The notes: generated from the letters alone by a model not told the origin. Numbered from the stretch's first letter, positions 31,769 to 43,231 are shown. The stretch: 64,000 nt of DNA from an uncultured Lachnospiraceae bacterium (GCA_947626745.1 CANQTF010000013.1:1-64000); one strand, 5' to 3'. Translations and numbers: made by a program.

Positions 31769-33596
31769 AATCCGCCGGGCCGTTTTCCAACAGAAAACGG
31801 TGGAAGGCGTACAGGAAGCCGGGGTCTTTGTCGATATCGTCGTTTTGGGCGGCTGTTGTCGGGCGGTCATCGCGCCAGACATCTGCCGCCTGTTTTTTGA
31901 GTTCAAGGATCTCCAGATAGCCGAGATAATACTTCGGATAATTGCAAGGCTCCTGTGCGATATAGCGATAGACTGCCGCCGCCGTGTCGTCGTTTGTCAT
32001 GCCGAGCGACGCGAGTATCTGCCGCACGTCCGCGAGCGAGATGCCGTCATAGTGGATAGCGATGTCCAGAAGAGAGTAGAGACAGAGCTGGATCTGTCTG
32101 TCGAGGCGGCACGCCGTGTAGTAGGCGGCGGCTTCCGGGTGTGCGTCCTTTGCAAGCTCCGCGGCGTATCCGTAGGACGATAATTCCGTATACATCGCCC
32201 AGCCTTCCACGAAGCCGCCGTAATACAGGACGCTCCGCAAGGGCGTGATCCCCGTCTTGGCCCAATAGCGCTGACAGTATACGGTTTGGTAGAGATGTCC
32301 GGGATAGCCCTCGTGTGCGAGCGTCGTAAAAAGGGAGATGTCGCCGGAGGTGTCCGCCGCATTGATATAGATGACATTGTCCGACAGGTCGTCCACGGGC
32401 GGCGTCATGTAGAAGGCGGGAGCGCTGTAGGGCGCCAGACTGTCGTCCACATATTTTACGGTGCAGTTGACGGGAGCCGCGTCGGCGTCTGCGGGGATCT
32501 GCGGATAGATACCGGCCATATCCTGTCTGAGTTGTTCCAGTATGCCCTCGGGCGACATTTCCGGCAGCAGGGCCGGCTCGGAGACGAACGTATCGCGCAG
32601 GGCCGCGTCGCTTCGCACAAGCTGCTGCAGGGCGGCGTAGCTGGCCTCCAGATCGCTGTACAGGAGCCGCTTGATATCCGCGATCTCCCGTGACGAGCCG
32701 GTCTGCAGACAGAGCAGCGCCTCGTAGTATTCTCTGCCGCCCGCATAGTGTGCGAGGCCGCACGTATCCCGGCCGTTTCCCTTAAGGAGCGTGAGTTCAT
32801 CTGCAAGCCGGTCGTAGGCGGGCGCCACCACGGTGGTCAGGAGCCTGTCGTTTTGAGCCTGATAGGAGCGGACCTCGTCCTCCGTCAGGATCCCCTGCGC
32901 GGCCAGCTGCGTCAGGCGGTCCGTGAACGTGTCTTCCAGAAAATGCGTTCCCGCTTCCAGCGATCCGCGATCCATCAGGGCGCTGCACTGCCCGATGACG
33001 GCGTCGGCGGTATCGTCGGACATGAAGAGGCCGGCCTGTGCCTTCTCGCGCTCATACACCGCCAGTCCCGCCAGATAGTCGGGGATCTGCTCCAGAACGG
33101 ACAGGTACAGCTCTATGTCCTGCACCGTGTCGAGGCGGTACTCCGCCAGCAGGATCGGCAGCTCCGCGACCGCGCCAGAGGACGGGGACAGCGGCTCCGC
33201 GAAGTAGGGATAGGCGGCGGTGCGCCGAAGCGCGTCCGTGTAAGAGCACAGCAGCTCATACAGATAGCGGTCGTTCTCCGACAGGTCCCGGTCTTCAAAG
33301 GCATGCAGCTTCTCCGCCAGCAGGGAGAGCGCATAGGCGTCGTTTGCGGCATCGCCCGCGCGGTACACGGGCAGGGCAAGCTGCGCCTCGTCGATGCGGT
33401 AAGCGCCGGCATCGTCTATCGTATAGTGGAAATGGATCGGATTGGCCGTCGCCTCCTGCAGAAAAAAATCCTCCGCAAAAGCCTCAAATTCCGCGTCGGC
33501 GTGTACATGGCCGTAGCATAGCAGCGTGACGGCGCTGAGACTGGTGAGGAGGATCAGGGTGAACAGCCATTGTCTGACAGACAGAAAACGTTTCAA
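31725..33596 (-). CDS. exported DUF885 peptidase-like protein
   Basis: A 623-residue protein of the DUF885 group (zinc carboxypeptidase-like). The metal motif HEGYPGH is at about 425-431 and the family-typical GFVEGWAMYTE follows. An N-terminal hydrophobic segment (about 10-30) is a signal peptide or anchor, so the enzyme acts outside the cytoplasm. The substrate is unknown. The start codon is TTG at 33596 with GGCAGG upstream. The end overlaps fabT tail to tail. Confidence 0.85.
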   Translation of the reverse strand: MKRFLSVRQWLFTLILLTSLSAVTLLCYGHVHADAEFEAFAEDFFLQEATANPIHFHYTIDDAGAYRIDEAQLALPVYRAGDAANDAYALSLLAEKLHAFEDRDLSENDRYLYELLCSYTDALRRTAAYPYFAEPLSPSSGAVAELPILLAEYRLDTVQDIELYLSVLEQIPDYLAGLAVYEREKAQAGLFMSDDTADAVIGQCSALMDRGSLEAGTHFLEDTFTDRLTQLAAQGILTEDEVRSYQAQNDRLLTTVVAPAYDRLADELTLLKGNGRDTCGLAHYAGGREYYEALLCLQTGSSREIADIKRLLYSDLEASYAALQQLVRSDAALRDTFVSEPALLPEMSPEGILEQLRQDMAGIYPQIPADADAAPVNCTVKYVDDSLAPYSAPAFYMTPPVDDLSDNVIYINAADTSGDISLFTTLAHEGYPGHLYQTVYCQRYWAKTGITPLRSVLYYGGFVEGWAMYTELSSYGYAAELAKDAHPEAAAYYTACRLDRQIQLCLYSLLDIAIHYDGISLADVRQILASLGMTNDDTAAAVYRYIAQEPCNYPKYYLGYLEILELKKQAADVWRDDRPTTAAQNDDIDKDPGFLYAFHRFLLENGPADFRTLSERLLPEKND

Positions 33597-33689
33597 GAAA
33601 ATAACCTGCCGAAAGGATTTGTAATAATATATGAACCGTGCCGGAAAATCATGAGTGCGGATCTGCGCCGCACAGGGCGGCCGGGCCGG

Positions 33690-34778
<1,089 letters not shown>

Positions 34779-34958
34779 TTGTCGGCAGCGGCCTCCTTTG
34801 CTTGCGGTGCGCTCAATACTATCATACACTATATTCCGGCTCTGCGCAATCGTGAGGAACGCATGATGTTTTGGGCGGTATGACTGGCTATTTTTCACAA
34901 AATGAGGACAATGATTTTTTATAAAATGATAGAAATATAAAAGTGGTATGAAATAACA

Positions 34959-34987
34959 TTGACGATATATTTCTATATTGGTATAAT
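34959..34987 (+). promoter_or_regulatory. promoter of the arabinose locus
   Basis: TTGACG at 34959-34964 and a perfect TATAAT at 34982-34987 with 17 bases between them. Transcription should start near 34994, just before a palindrome. Confidence 0.85.
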
Positions 34988-34994
34988 GAATGCA

Positions 34995-35010
34995 CGGGTG
35001 GGTCCACCCG
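34995..35010. promoter_or_regulatory. palindrome at the arabinose transporter start site
   Basis: CGGGTGG-GT-CCACCCG is a perfect inverted repeat at the predicted transcription start. It may be an operator for an unlinked sugar regulator, or a 5' hairpin that protects the abundant mRNA. No regulator gene for the locus is in the window. Confidence 0.55.
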
Positions 35011-35048
35011 AAGTACTTCTTAATCTTAATCTAAGGGAGGAAAAAGAA

Positions 35049-36173
35049 ATGAAGAAGAAATTGGCACTTATGTTGGTTGCCGCTATGACGATGGCAACCG
35101 TAGTAGGCTGCGGCGGCGGTTCCGAGGATGCGGCTCCGGCAGCGGCAGAGACCGAGACGGAAGCACCTGCCGACACGGCAGCGGCAGAGACCGAGGCTCC
35201 TGCTGACACGGAGGCTGAGGCTCCTGCGGCGGACGGCGAGCTGATCCGCGTAGGTTTCGCACAGGTAGGACATGAGTCCGACTGGCGTACGGCGGCTACA
35301 CAGTCCGCACAGACCGTATTCTCCGCTGAGAACGGCTATGAGCTGTCTTTCGTAGACTGCGACAATGATTCCGCTGCTCAGTTGGATGCGGTTCGTAACT
35401 TTATCCAGCAGGATATGGACTACATCATCATCGATCCTATCGTTTCCACCGGTTGGGACGCAGTGCTGACCGAGTGTGAGGACGCAGGTATCCCTGTCGT
35501 AGTGATCGACCGTACGATCGACGACTCCGACAAGTATGTATCTTGGGTCGGCTCCGACTTCAAGGTAGAGGGTCTTGCATGCGGCGAGTGGCTTGCAGCT
35601 TATGCAAAAGCTAAGGGCATCTCCGAGATCAACGCACTGGTTATCGAGGGCTCCACAGGCGCATCCGCTACGATCGGACGTACGGACGGCTTCAAGGAGA
35701 TCGCAGACCGTGAGGGTTGGACGATCCTTGATTCTCAGGACGGCGACTTCACAGAGGCCGGCGGCCAGGAGGTTATGGAGTCTTACTGCCAGAGCTACGC
35801 AGGTCAGTTCAACGTAGTTATCTGCCAGAACGACAACGAGGCTTATGGCGCGATGACGGCTATGGACGCGGCGGGCGTTACCTACGGTGTTGACGGCGAC
35901 GTGATCATCGTATCCTTCGACTCCAACAAGCCGGCAGTTCAGTTGGTACTTGACGGCAAGCTGAACGCTACCTTCGAGTGCAACCCTCTTGCAGCGCCCA
36001 CAGTTGACGAAGTGATCAAGCAGCTTGCAGCCGGCGAGACGCCTGAGAAGGAGATCTACATGGCTGAGGCATGGCTGGCATCGGAGGACATCGTTCCTTC
36101 TATCACTGTAAACGGCGAGGAACAGCCCATTATTCATGTAACAGAAGATGTTCTTGCAAATCGTGCATACTAA
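35049..36173 (+). CDS. ytfQ: sugar ABC transporter substrate-binding lipoprotein, YtfQ-like
   Basis: A 374-residue lipoprotein with lipobox VVGC (C21), an Ala/Glu/Thr/Pro-rich tether to about residue 60 and a periplasmic-binding-protein fold for sugars (RVGFAQVGHESDWRTAATQS, then IIIDPIVSTGWD). It is nearest in pattern to YtfQ, which binds furanose sugars. Context with araA, araB-like and araD genes says L-arabinose or an arabinofuranose. AAGGGAGG lies seven bases before the ATG. A terminator after the gene should leave it more abundant than the rest of the transporter. Codon use is strongly biased to common codons, fitting high expression. Confidence 0.9.
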   Translation: MKKKLALMLVAAMTMATVVGCGGGSEDAAPAAAETETEAPADTAAAETEAPADTEAEAPAADGELIRVGFAQVGHESDWRTAATQSAQTVFSAENGYELSFVDCDNDSAAQLDAVRNFIQQDMDYIIIDPIVSTGWDAVLTECEDAGIPVVVIDRTIDDSDKYVSWVGSDFKVEGLACGEWLAAYAKAKGISEINALVIEGSTGASATIGRTDGFKEIADREGWTILDSQDGDFTEAGGQEVMESYCQSYAGQFNVVICQNDNEAYGAMTAMDAAGVTYGVDGDVIIVSFDSNKPAVQLVLDGKLNATFECNPLAAPTVDEVIKQLAAGETPEKEIYMAEAWLASEDIVPSITVNGEEQPIIHVTEDVLANRAY

Positions 36174-36210
36174 TTTCAGAGCATCCATTCTGTAAGTGCA
36201 ATAATACCAG

Positions 36211-36245
36211 GGAGGTCCCAGGGGTATCCCGGGGCCTCCTTTTTT
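36211..36245 (+). terminator. terminator between binding protein and transporter ATPase
   Basis: GGAGGTCCC at 36211-36219 pairs with GGGGCCTCC at 36231-36239 (one G-U pair), followed by T6. An inner GGG/CCC pair can extend it. It should act as a partial stop that raises binding protein mRNA over the genes downstream. Confidence 0.87.
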
Positions 36246-36273
36246 AACTATATAATGTATGGAGGAAAATCTT

Positions 36274-37794
36274 ATGCAGGACAATGTGGTTTTGACCATG
36301 CGTGGCATTTGCATGACATTCCCCGGTGTAAAAGCGCTTGAAAACGTAGATTTTACCCTTCGGAAGGGTGAGATACACGCTCTGATGGGCGAGAACGGAG
36401 CAGGTAAATCTACCTTGATCAAATGCCTCACGGGTATCAATGACTTTGAGGCGGGCGAGATCCATGTGGACGGCGTGGAAGGTGCGGTAAAGAATCACTC
36501 CACCCTCGACGCGCAGAAGGTCGGCATCTCCACCGTGTATCAGGAAGTCAACCTCTGCCCCAACTTAAGCGTGGCGGAGAATCTCTATATCGGCCGCGAG
36601 CCGCTGACGCCGTGGCACAGCATCGACAGGCGGGCCATGATCAAACAGGCGGAAGAACTGACGAAGCGATTGGACATCAAGGTCGATGTCACACAGAATC
36701 TGGAAAATTATTCTCTGGCGATCCAGCAGATGATCGCGATTGCCAGAGCTGTAGATATGAAATGTAAGGTTTTGATCTTAGACGAGCCCACCTCTTCTTT
36801 GGACGACAGTGAAGTTGAGAAGCTGTTTAAGATGATGAAGGGTCTGAAGGAGCAGGGCGTCGGCATCGTATTCGTCACCCACTTCTTGGAGCAGGTGTAC
36901 GCGGTGTGCGACCGCATCACGGTGCTGCGCAACGGCACGCTCGTAGGCGAATACCCTGTGGCGGAGCTGCCGAGAGTGAAGCTGGTGGCGGCTATGATGG
37001 GTAAGGACTTCGACGATCTGGCATCTATCAAGCCGGAGGGCTTCAAGGTGGACGAGAACGCTCCCTGCCAGATCGAGGCGGAAGGGCTTAGCCACTACGG
37101 CACGATCAAACCTTTTGATCTGAAGATACATAAGGGCGAGGTGATCGGCCTCACCGGTCTGCTGGGATCGGGCCGGAGCGAGCTGGCGCGCACGATCTAC
37201 GGAGCGGACAAAGCCAATACGGGAACCTTGAAGGTGGCGGGCAAGCAGGTCAAGATCAATCAGCCGATCGACGCCATGAATCTCGGCATGGGACTTTTGC
37301 CGGACGACCGTAAGGCGGAGGGCATCATCGGCAGCCTGTCCGTGAGGGAGAACATCATTCTGGCGCTGCAGGCCAAACGCGGCATGTTCCGTCAGCTTTC
37401 ACGCGCGAAGCAGGAGGAGATCGCCGATCATTATATTGATATCGTGCGGATCAAGACGGCCAGCAGGGAGACGCCTATTGCGCAGCTTTCGGGCGGCAAC
37501 CAGCAGAAGGCGATCCTTGCCAGATGGCTTGCGACGGATCCGGATTTCCTGATCTTGGATGAGCCTACCCGCGGTATCGACGTAGGTACCAAGACAGAGA
37601 TACAGAAGCTGATCATTCAGCTTGCGAGCGAGGGCAAGAGCATCATGTTCATCTCTTCCGAGATCGAGGAGATGCTTCGTACCTGTAACCGTATGGCAGT
37701 CCTGCGAGACGGCGAGAAGGTGGGAGAATTGGACGGCGAGCTGACGCAGGAGAGAGTCATGAGCGCTATCGCGGGAGGTGCTAAGAGTGAGTAA
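36274..37794 (+). CDS. ytfR: sugar ABC transporter ATPase with two nucleotide-binding domains, YtfR-like
   Basis: A 506-residue ATPase with two fused ABC domains. The first has a canonical Walker A GENGAGKST (about 39-47); the second has the altered GLLGSGRSE common to the RbsA/MglA group and the signature LSGGNQQKAILARWL. It powers sugar import with the two permeases downstream. ATGGAGG stands upstream of the ATG at 36274; an earlier ATG at 36259 overlaps this site. The stop overlaps the next start. Confidence 0.92.
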   Translation: MQDNVVLTMRGICMTFPGVKALENVDFTLRKGEIHALMGENGAGKSTLIKCLTGINDFEAGEIHVDGVEGAVKNHSTLDAQKVGISTVYQEVNLCPNLSVAENLYIGREPLTPWHSIDRRAMIKQAEELTKRLDIKVDVTQNLENYSLAIQQMIAIARAVDMKCKVLILDEPTSSLDDSEVEKLFKMMKGLKEQGVGIVFVTHFLEQVYAVCDRITVLRNGTLVGEYPVAELPRVKLVAAMMGKDFDDLASIKPEGFKVDENAPCQIEAEGLSHYGTIKPFDLKIHKGEVIGLTGLLGSGRSELARTIYGADKANTGTLKVAGKQVKINQPIDAMNLGMGLLPDDRKAEGIIGSLSVRENIILALQAKRGMFRQLSRAKQEEIADHYIDIVRIKTASRETPIAQLSGGNQQKAILARWLATDPDFLILDEPTRGIDVGTKTEIQKLIIQLASEGKSIMFISSEIEEMLRTCNRMAVLRDGEKVGELDGELTQERVMSAIAGGAKSE

Positions 37795-38842
37795 AGTCAA
37801 GAAGATAACGAAGAATCAATTATTTTTACCTGTTTTCTGTATGTTTTTGGTGCTGTGCGCGAACATCATCTACGACGTGGCGCACGGAAGCCCGTTCTAT
37901 AATTTCTTTGCCGTATCCATTACCAACGGTATGCTGCAGGGGCGTTTGATCAATATCCTGAACCGCGGGAGCGAGATCGCTATTCTGGCGATCGGCATGA
38001 CGTTAGTGGTATCGGCGTCCGCAGGTACGGATATTTCCGTTGGCTCTGTCATGAGCCTGTGCGCCTCCGTGTGCTGCGTGCTGTTGGCGGGAGCGGCAGC
38101 GCCCCAGGCGACGGAGCTGGCAGTTCCGCTGATCGTAGGCGTGCTGGGCGGTCTGCTCATCGGCTGTGTCTGCGGCGCGTTCAACGGTTTTCTGGTGGCG
38201 AATCTGAGCATACAGCCTATGGTGGCGACGCTGATCCTATGGTCGGCGGCCCGGGCGATCGGTCTGCTGATCTGCAACGATCTGATCGTTTACGTCCGCA
38301 ACGATACGTTCGCCGTGATCGGCGGTTATGTCGGCATTGTTCCGACGCCGATCATCATCGCGGCAGCGTGTGTCGTGATCACGACGCTGGTGCTGAAGAA
38401 GACGGCAATGGGTCTGTACATACAGTCTGTCGGTATCAATAAGAAGGCGAGCCGTATCGCGGGCCTGAATTCTCAGCGGATCATCTTCCTGTGCTATGTG
38501 CTGTGCGGCCTGTGCGCGGGCATCGCGGGTATTGTGGGCGCGTCCCGCATCACCAGCGCGGACTCCAACAATATCGGCCTCAACTATGAGTTGGACGCGA
38601 TCCTGGCGGTGGCGCTTGGCGGCAACAGCCTGGGCGGCGGTAAATTCAATCTGATCGGTTCCATTATCGGCGCCTACACGATACAGGCGATCACTACGAC
38701 AATGTACAATATGGGTGTCTCTGCGGCCGTTACGCCGGTGTTCAAGGCGATCGTCGTCATCGTCATCGTGGCGATCCAAGCGCCGCCTGTCAGAGCTTTC
38801 TTTAAGAAGCTGAGCGCAAAGAAAGGGGTGGTGAACGCATGA
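37787..38842 (+). CDS. ytfT: sugar ABC transporter permease, YtfT-like
   Basis: A 351-residue permease with about eight to ten membrane segments and the family stretch GMTLVVSASAGTDISVGSVMSL at about 64-85. It is one half of the membrane channel. The start is GTG at 37787 with GGGAGG eight bases upstream, eight bases inside the ATPase gene. It overlaps yjfF by four bases. Confidence 0.9.
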   Translation: MSKVKKITKNQLFLPVFCMFLVLCANIIYDVAHGSPFYNFFAVSITNGMLQGRLINILNRGSEIAILAIGMTLVVSASAGTDISVGSVMSLCASVCCVLLAGAAAPQATELAVPLIVGVLGGLLIGCVCGAFNGFLVANLSIQPMVATLILWSAARAIGLLICNDLIVYVRNDTFAVIGGYVGIVPTPIIIAAACVVITTLVLKKTAMGLYIQSVGINKKASRIAGLNSQRIIFLCYVLCGLCAGIAGIVGASRITSADSNNIGLNYELDAILAVALGGNSLGGGKFNLIGSIIGAYTIQAITTTMYNMGVSAAVTPVFKAIVVIVIVAIQAPPVRAFFKKLSAKKGVVNA

Positions 38843-39888
38843 GCAGATCAACCAACAATGCAAAAGGACGCCGTTCGATGAACAGCAACACCCTTTTGTT
38901 ATTCATCACGATCATTCTGTTCTTTGTCCTGTATGCGGCGGGCTGTATTGCATACAGCGGCAAGGGCTTTACCAATGTACAGACGTTCCTCAATATCCTG
39001 AGAGGCAACGCGGGCCTGTTATGTGTGGCCTGTGGCATGACCTGCGTCATGCTGACGGGCGGTATCGACATCTCCGTCGGTTCCGTGGTGGCGTTAGACT
39101 GTATGATGCTGGCTTATGGCATGGCAAACTGGGGCATCAAGGCGCCGATGATGTGCGTTCTGGTGCTGCTGACCGGACTGCTGTTCGGACTGGTACAGGG
39201 ATACTGCATCGGCTATCTGGAGATCCAGCCCTTTATCGTTTCCATGGCGGGTATGTTCTTCGCACGCGGCATGACGGCGGTCATCTCTACGGATCAGCTC
39301 TCTATCACCGCAGAGATCAGCCAGACGTTCTATGACTGGGCCAATTACCGTATCTATCTGCCCTTCGGCGGGGTCGTCAACAAAGCCGGCAAGACGATCA
39401 TGCCGTACTTTGGCGTCGGCGTGGTGATCGCGCTGGTCGTACTGGTCCTGATATTCCTGATGCTGCGCTATACCAAGTTCGGGCGCGCGCTCTATGCGGT
39501 GGGCGGCAGCGAGCAGTCGGCGGCCATGATGGGCCTGAACGTGAAGCGCACGAAGATGCTGGCCTATGTGCTGTGCTCTTTCCTGACGTCTATCGGCGGT
39601 ATCTGCTTCTGTATGAATACGATGTCCGCCAGCGCGCAGCAAGCGACCGGTCTGGAGATGGACGCGATATCGTCGGCCGTTATCGGCGGCACGCTTCTGA
39701 CGGGCGGTGTGGGTAATGTGATCGGTACGTTCTTCGGCGTGCTGATCAACGGAACGATCAGCTCTATCGTCAAGACCAACGGTAAGCTGGCAAGCTCTTG
39801 GCCGAACGTTCTCACGGCGATCCTGCTGTGCTTCTTCATCGTGCTGCAGAGTATCTTTGCGCTGCTTAAGAACCGCAAGAGTAAATAA
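38839..39888 (+). CDS. yjfF: sugar ABC transporter permease, YjfF-like
   Basis: A 349-residue permease with the same family stretch (GMTCVMLTGGIDISVGSVVAL) and about nine membrane segments. Together with the YtfT-like protein it should form a heterodimeric channel, as in the four-gene YtfQRT-YjfF system. ATGA overlap with the preceding gene. A terminator follows at 39907-39938. Confidence 0.9.
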   Translation: MSRSTNNAKGRRSMNSNTLLLFITIILFFVLYAAGCIAYSGKGFTNVQTFLNILRGNAGLLCVACGMTCVMLTGGIDISVGSVVALDCMMLAYGMANWGIKAPMMCVLVLLTGLLFGLVQGYCIGYLEIQPFIVSMAGMFFARGMTAVISTDQLSITAEISQTFYDWANYRIYLPFGGVVNKAGKTIMPYFGVGVVIALVVLVLIFLMLRYTKFGRALYAVGGSEQSAAMMGLNVKRTKMLAYVLCSFLTSIGGICFCMNTMSASAQQATGLEMDAISSAVIGGTLLTGGVGNVIGTFFGVLINGTISSIVKTNGKLASSWPNVLTAILLCFFIVLQSIFALLKNRKSK

Positions 39889-39906
39889 ATATGTTATTGC
39901 AATTCC

Positions 39907-39938
39907 ATAGAGACGCACAATATTGTGTGCGTCTCTAT
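39907..39938. terminator. terminator between the transporter and chemoreceptor genes
   Basis: A perfect inverted repeat with 13-bp arms (39907-39919 with 39926-39938). The sequence after it is TTCATC, so termination downstream is probably partial, allowing some read-through into the chemoreceptor and ara genes. Confidence 0.6.
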
Positions 39939-39971
39939 TTCATCATCTGAAAGATAAGAAAAGGGACGGAT

Positions 39972-41693
39972 ATGAAGAGAATAGCCTATAAATTTGCAGC
40001 AGTGATGCTGGTCATGGTAGTTGTTGCGCTGGCGGCCGTGTTCATACTGGGAAACAATGTCACGAAGATCGCGGGCCAGAGCCGCAGCTTTATGGAGCAT
40101 GAGGTCGAGTCGATCGATACGGCGCACGCCATTTATGAGGATTATCTGCAGATCTATACGGCGATGTACGCGCACATCAACACGACGCTCACCTCTATCA
40201 TGGATACGAAGGCCGACGAGATCGGCGCCGTGCGGGCGGATATGTGGCAGTTGATGGAGCGGTTTCAGACGCAGATCGACAGTGAGGAGAAACAGGCGGT
40301 ATACGATACGATCGAGAGCAAGCTTACGGAGTACGATGCGGTGGTAGATGAGATCCTTGCGGCAAGCTACAGCGGGGACAAGGCGAATGCGAATCTGATC
40401 ATCACAAACAAGATGTACTCGATCAATGAATCCGTCACGAGCAATATGGCCAAGCTGATCGACGCCTCGACGGCGGATCTGGAGAGCGGCAAGGCGTCTC
40501 TGCAGACGACGGCGGAGCAGTCCGAGTATGTGCAGATCATCGTCGCCGCCGTTCTGGTCGTTCTGGCGGTCTTCATCACGTTCATATCCAATCGGCTGAT
40601 CGTGGTGCCGATCCAGAAGATCGCGGGCGCGATCCGTGAGATGATCGGGGATATACAGAACGGACAGGGCAATCTGCAGAAGCGCGTGCCCGTACAGACG
40701 AAGGACGAGATCGCGGTGTTGGCAAACGGCGTCAATCAACTGCTGGATATCCTGCAGACAATGATAGGCGGCGTGATCGGGTGCGGCGAGGAGATCGACA
40801 CCCAGCAGCAGAACGTCAGAAGCGTTGTGGAGCTGACCAACAATAACGCGGATCACACCTCCGATATGATGAATCAGCTGGCTGCCGCCGTGGAGGAGAT
40901 CTCCGCCACGGTGTCCTCCGTCAACGAGAGTACCAGAAGCGCGGAGGCGTCTGCGGACGACATTATGAACAAGGCCGTTGAGGGAAGCTCTTTCGCCGCA
41001 CAGATCAAGGTGCGCGCGGAGGAGATACAGAAGCGGGCGCAGCAGAGCAGGAGCAATGCCGAACAGGCCATAAGCGAGCTGGACGGGGCGCTGAAGGAGT
41101 CTATTGAGGACAGCAGCCGGATCGAGAAGATCAACGGTCTGACCGATGAGATCCTGAGCATAGCCTCCAAGACAAATCTGCTGGCGCTCAATGCGTCGAT
41201 CGAGGCGGCGCGGGCCGGCGAGGCCGGACGCGGCTTTGCCGTGGTGGCTGACGAGATACGTGTGCTGGCAGACAACTCCAAGGAGACGGCGGGCAGCATT
41301 CAGGCGATCTCCGACGGCGTGATCGCCGCGGTCATGCGTCTGGCGGACAATGCCAACAGCCTGATACGCTTTATCGAAGAGCGGGTCATGCCGGATTATG
41401 AAGTGCTGGAAAATACGGGCGAGAAATATCTGGAAGATTCTATCACGGTAGACAGGATCATGCAGGATATCAAAGATGACATGAATACCTTCAACGAGCT
41501 GATGCAGTCCGTGGTGGAATCCAATGACGCCATTACGCTCAGCGTGCAGGACAGCACGCAGAACATCTCCGATGTGGCGCAGAACACGACGATGCTCACG
41601 GGCAATATGAAGGACATCATGGCCGTGCTGGACCGGGTCTCCGGGGCGATCGGGCATCTGTCCGAGCAGACATCGGATTTCAAGCAGTATTGA
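39972..41693 (+). CDS. methyl-accepting chemotaxis protein
   Basis: A 573-residue chemoreceptor. It has a first membrane segment (about 8-27), a four-helix-bundle sensor domain outside (30-180), a second membrane segment (about 187-207), a HAMP linker ([18 protein letters not shown]) and the cytoplasmic signalling hairpin, whose tip is [31 protein letters not shown]-like at about 400-430. It signals to CheA/CheW, none of which is in the window. Placed between the arabinose transporter and araA, 42 bases before araA, it probably senses the sugar or the loaded binding protein. The sensor domain is not of a sugar-binding type that I can recognise. Confidence 0.92.
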   Translation: MKRIAYKFAAVMLVMVVVALAAVFILGNNVTKIAGQSRSFMEHEVESIDTAHAIYEDYLQIYTAMYAHINTTLTSIMDTKADEIGAVRADMWQLMERFQTQIDSEEKQAVYDTIESKLTEYDAVVDEILAASYSGDKANANLIITNKMYSINESVTSNMAKLIDASTADLESGKASLQTTAEQSEYVQIIVAAVLVVLAVFITFISNRLIVVPIQKIAGAIREMIGDIQNGQGNLQKRVPVQTKDEIAVLANGVNQLLDILQTMIGGVIGCGEEIDTQQQNVRSVVELTNNNADHTSDMMNQLAAAVEEISATVSSVNESTRSAEASADDIMNKAVEGSSFAAQIKVRAEEIQKRAQQSRSNAEQAISELDGALKESIEDSSRIEKINGLTDEILSIASKTNLLALNASIEAARAGEAGRGFAVVADEIRVLADNSKETAGSIQAISDGVIAAVMRLADNANSLIRFIEERVMPDYEVLENTGEKYLEDSITVDRIMQDIKDDMNTFNELMQSVVESNDAITLSVQDSTQNISDVAQNTTMLTGNMKDIMAVLDRVSGAIGHLSEQTSDFKQY

Positions 41694-41734
41694 CATAAAT
41701 AAAGACCGCATGAGCGGCGGAAAGAGAGGGTGCT

Positions 41735-43231
41735 ATGCAAGCGAAAAATTATAAGTTTTGGTTTTGTACCGGGTCGCAGGATCTGTACGGCGACGAGTGT
41801 CTGAGAAAAGTGGCGGATCACTCGGCGAAGATCGTGGAGGGGCTGAACGCCTCCGGCAATCTTCCCTTCGAGGTGGTGTTGAAGCCGACCCTCATCAGTC
41901 AGGCGTCTATCAGGCAGACGTTCAACGATGCCAACAACGATCCCGGCTGCGCCGGCGTGATCACGTGGATGCACACGTTTTCACCCGCCAAGATGTGGAT
42001 CTTGGGCCTGAAAGAGTTCAGGAAGCCGCTCTGTCATCTGCACACGCAGTTCAATGAGGAGCTGCCCTATGACACTATCGACATGGATTTCATGAACGAG
42101 AACCAGTCCGCGCACGGCGACAGAGAGTACGGCCATATTGTCAGCCGCATGGGTATTGAGAGAAAGATCATCGTCGGCCACTGGGCGGATCCCCGTGTCC
42201 AGAAGCAGCTCGGAAGCTGGATGAGGACGGCGCTCGGCGTTGTGGAATCCTCTCATGTGCGCGTATGCCGCTTCGGCGACAATATGAACAATGTGGCCGT
42301 GACCGAGGGCGACAAGGTAGAGGCGCAGATCAAGTTCGGCTGGGAGATCGACCATTACTGCGTCAACGACGTGGTGGAATATGTGGACGCCGTGCCGCAG
42401 GGCGAAGTCGATGCGCTGGTGGACGAATATTACAGCAAATATAAGATCATAGACGACGGGAGAGATCCCGAGGAGTTCCGGCGTCATGTGGCGGTACAGG
42501 CGCAGCAGGAGATCGGTATTGAGAAGTTCCTGACGGAGCATGACTATCAGGCTGTTGTAACGCATTTCGGCATGCTGGGCGGACTGAAACAGCTTCCGGG
42601 TCTGGCGATCCAGAGGCTGATGGAGAAGGGATACGGCTTCGGCGCGGAGGGCGACTGGAAGGTGGCCGCTATGGTGCGCCTGATGAAGCTGATGACAGCG
42701 GATATCAAGGACGCGAAAGGCACGTCCATGATGGAGGACTACACCTACAACCTCGTACCCGGCAAAGAAGGGATCCTGCAGGCCCATATGCTTGAGGTCT
42801 GCCCGTCCGTGGCGGACGGCGAGATCGGCATCCGGGTGTGCCCGCTCTCTATGGGCAACAGAGAAGATCCCGCGCGTCTCGTATTTACCGCAAAGGAAGG
42901 GCCGGCGGTGGCATGTTCCCTGATCGATCTGGGGACCAGATTCCGTCTGCTCATCAATGCGGTGGACTGCAAGAAGGTGGAAAAGCCTATGCCGAAGCTT
43001 CCGGTAGGCACGGCGTTCTGGACGCCCCAGCCCGATCTGGCGGTGGGCGCTGCGGCGTGGATCCTCGCGGGCGGCGCGCACCATACCGCGTTCTCTTACG
43101 ATCTGACCGTGGACCAAATGGTCGATTGGGCCGCGGCGATGGGTATCGAGAGTGTCGTGATCGACAAGGATACCACGATCAGAGGCTTCAAAAACGAACT
43201 GCGGTGGAATGAGGCGGCATTTCGCGCCTGA
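41735..43231 (+). CDS. araA: L-arabinose isomerase
   Basis: A 498-residue isomerase matching AraA throughout: [14 protein letters not shown] at the start, [12 protein letters not shown], the conserved glutamates in TSMMEDYTY and the histidines in GGAHHTAFS. It converts L-arabinose to L-ribulose in the cytoplasm with a divalent metal. Length and order fit the family (about 500). It is followed 35 bases later by the kinase. Confidence 0.94.
   Translation: MQAKNYKFWFCTGSQDLYGDECLRKVADHSAKIVEGLNASGNLPFEVVLKPTLISQASIRQTFNDANNDPGCAGVITWMHTFSPAKMWILGLKEFRKPLCHLHTQFNEELPYDTIDMDFMNENQSAHGDREYGHIVSRMGIERKIIVGHWADPRVQKQLGSWMRTALGVVESSHVRVCRFGDNMNNVAVTEGDKVEAQIKFGWEIDHYCVNDVVEYVDAVPQGEVDALVDEYYSKYKIIDDGRDPEEFRRHVAVQAQQEIGIEKFLTEHDYQAVVTHFGMLGGLKQLPGLAIQRLMEKGYGFGAEGDWKVAAMVRLMKLMTADIKDAKGTSMMEDYTYNLVPGKEGILQAHMLEVCPSVADGEIGIRVCPLSMGNREDPARLVFTAKEGPAVACSLIDLGTRFRLLINAVDCKKVEKPMPKLPVGTAFWTPQPDLAVGAAAWILAGGAHHTAFSYDLTVDQMVDWAAAMGIESVVIDKDTTIRGFKNELRWNEAAFRA

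Noticed and set aside
35109-35240. Repeats in the binding protein gene
   Set aside because: The repeated Ala/Glu/Thr/Pro codons are the usual flexible tether of lipoproteins, not a repeat element.
35031-36440. Open frame of 469 codons on the minus strand
   Set aside because: Antisense to the binding protein gene and crosses its terminator; the plus-strand lipoprotein is certain.
39894-41711. Open frame of 605 codons on the minus strand
   Set aside because: Antisense shadow of the chemoreceptor gene, with the same His/Arg/Leu-rich character and no ribosome site.
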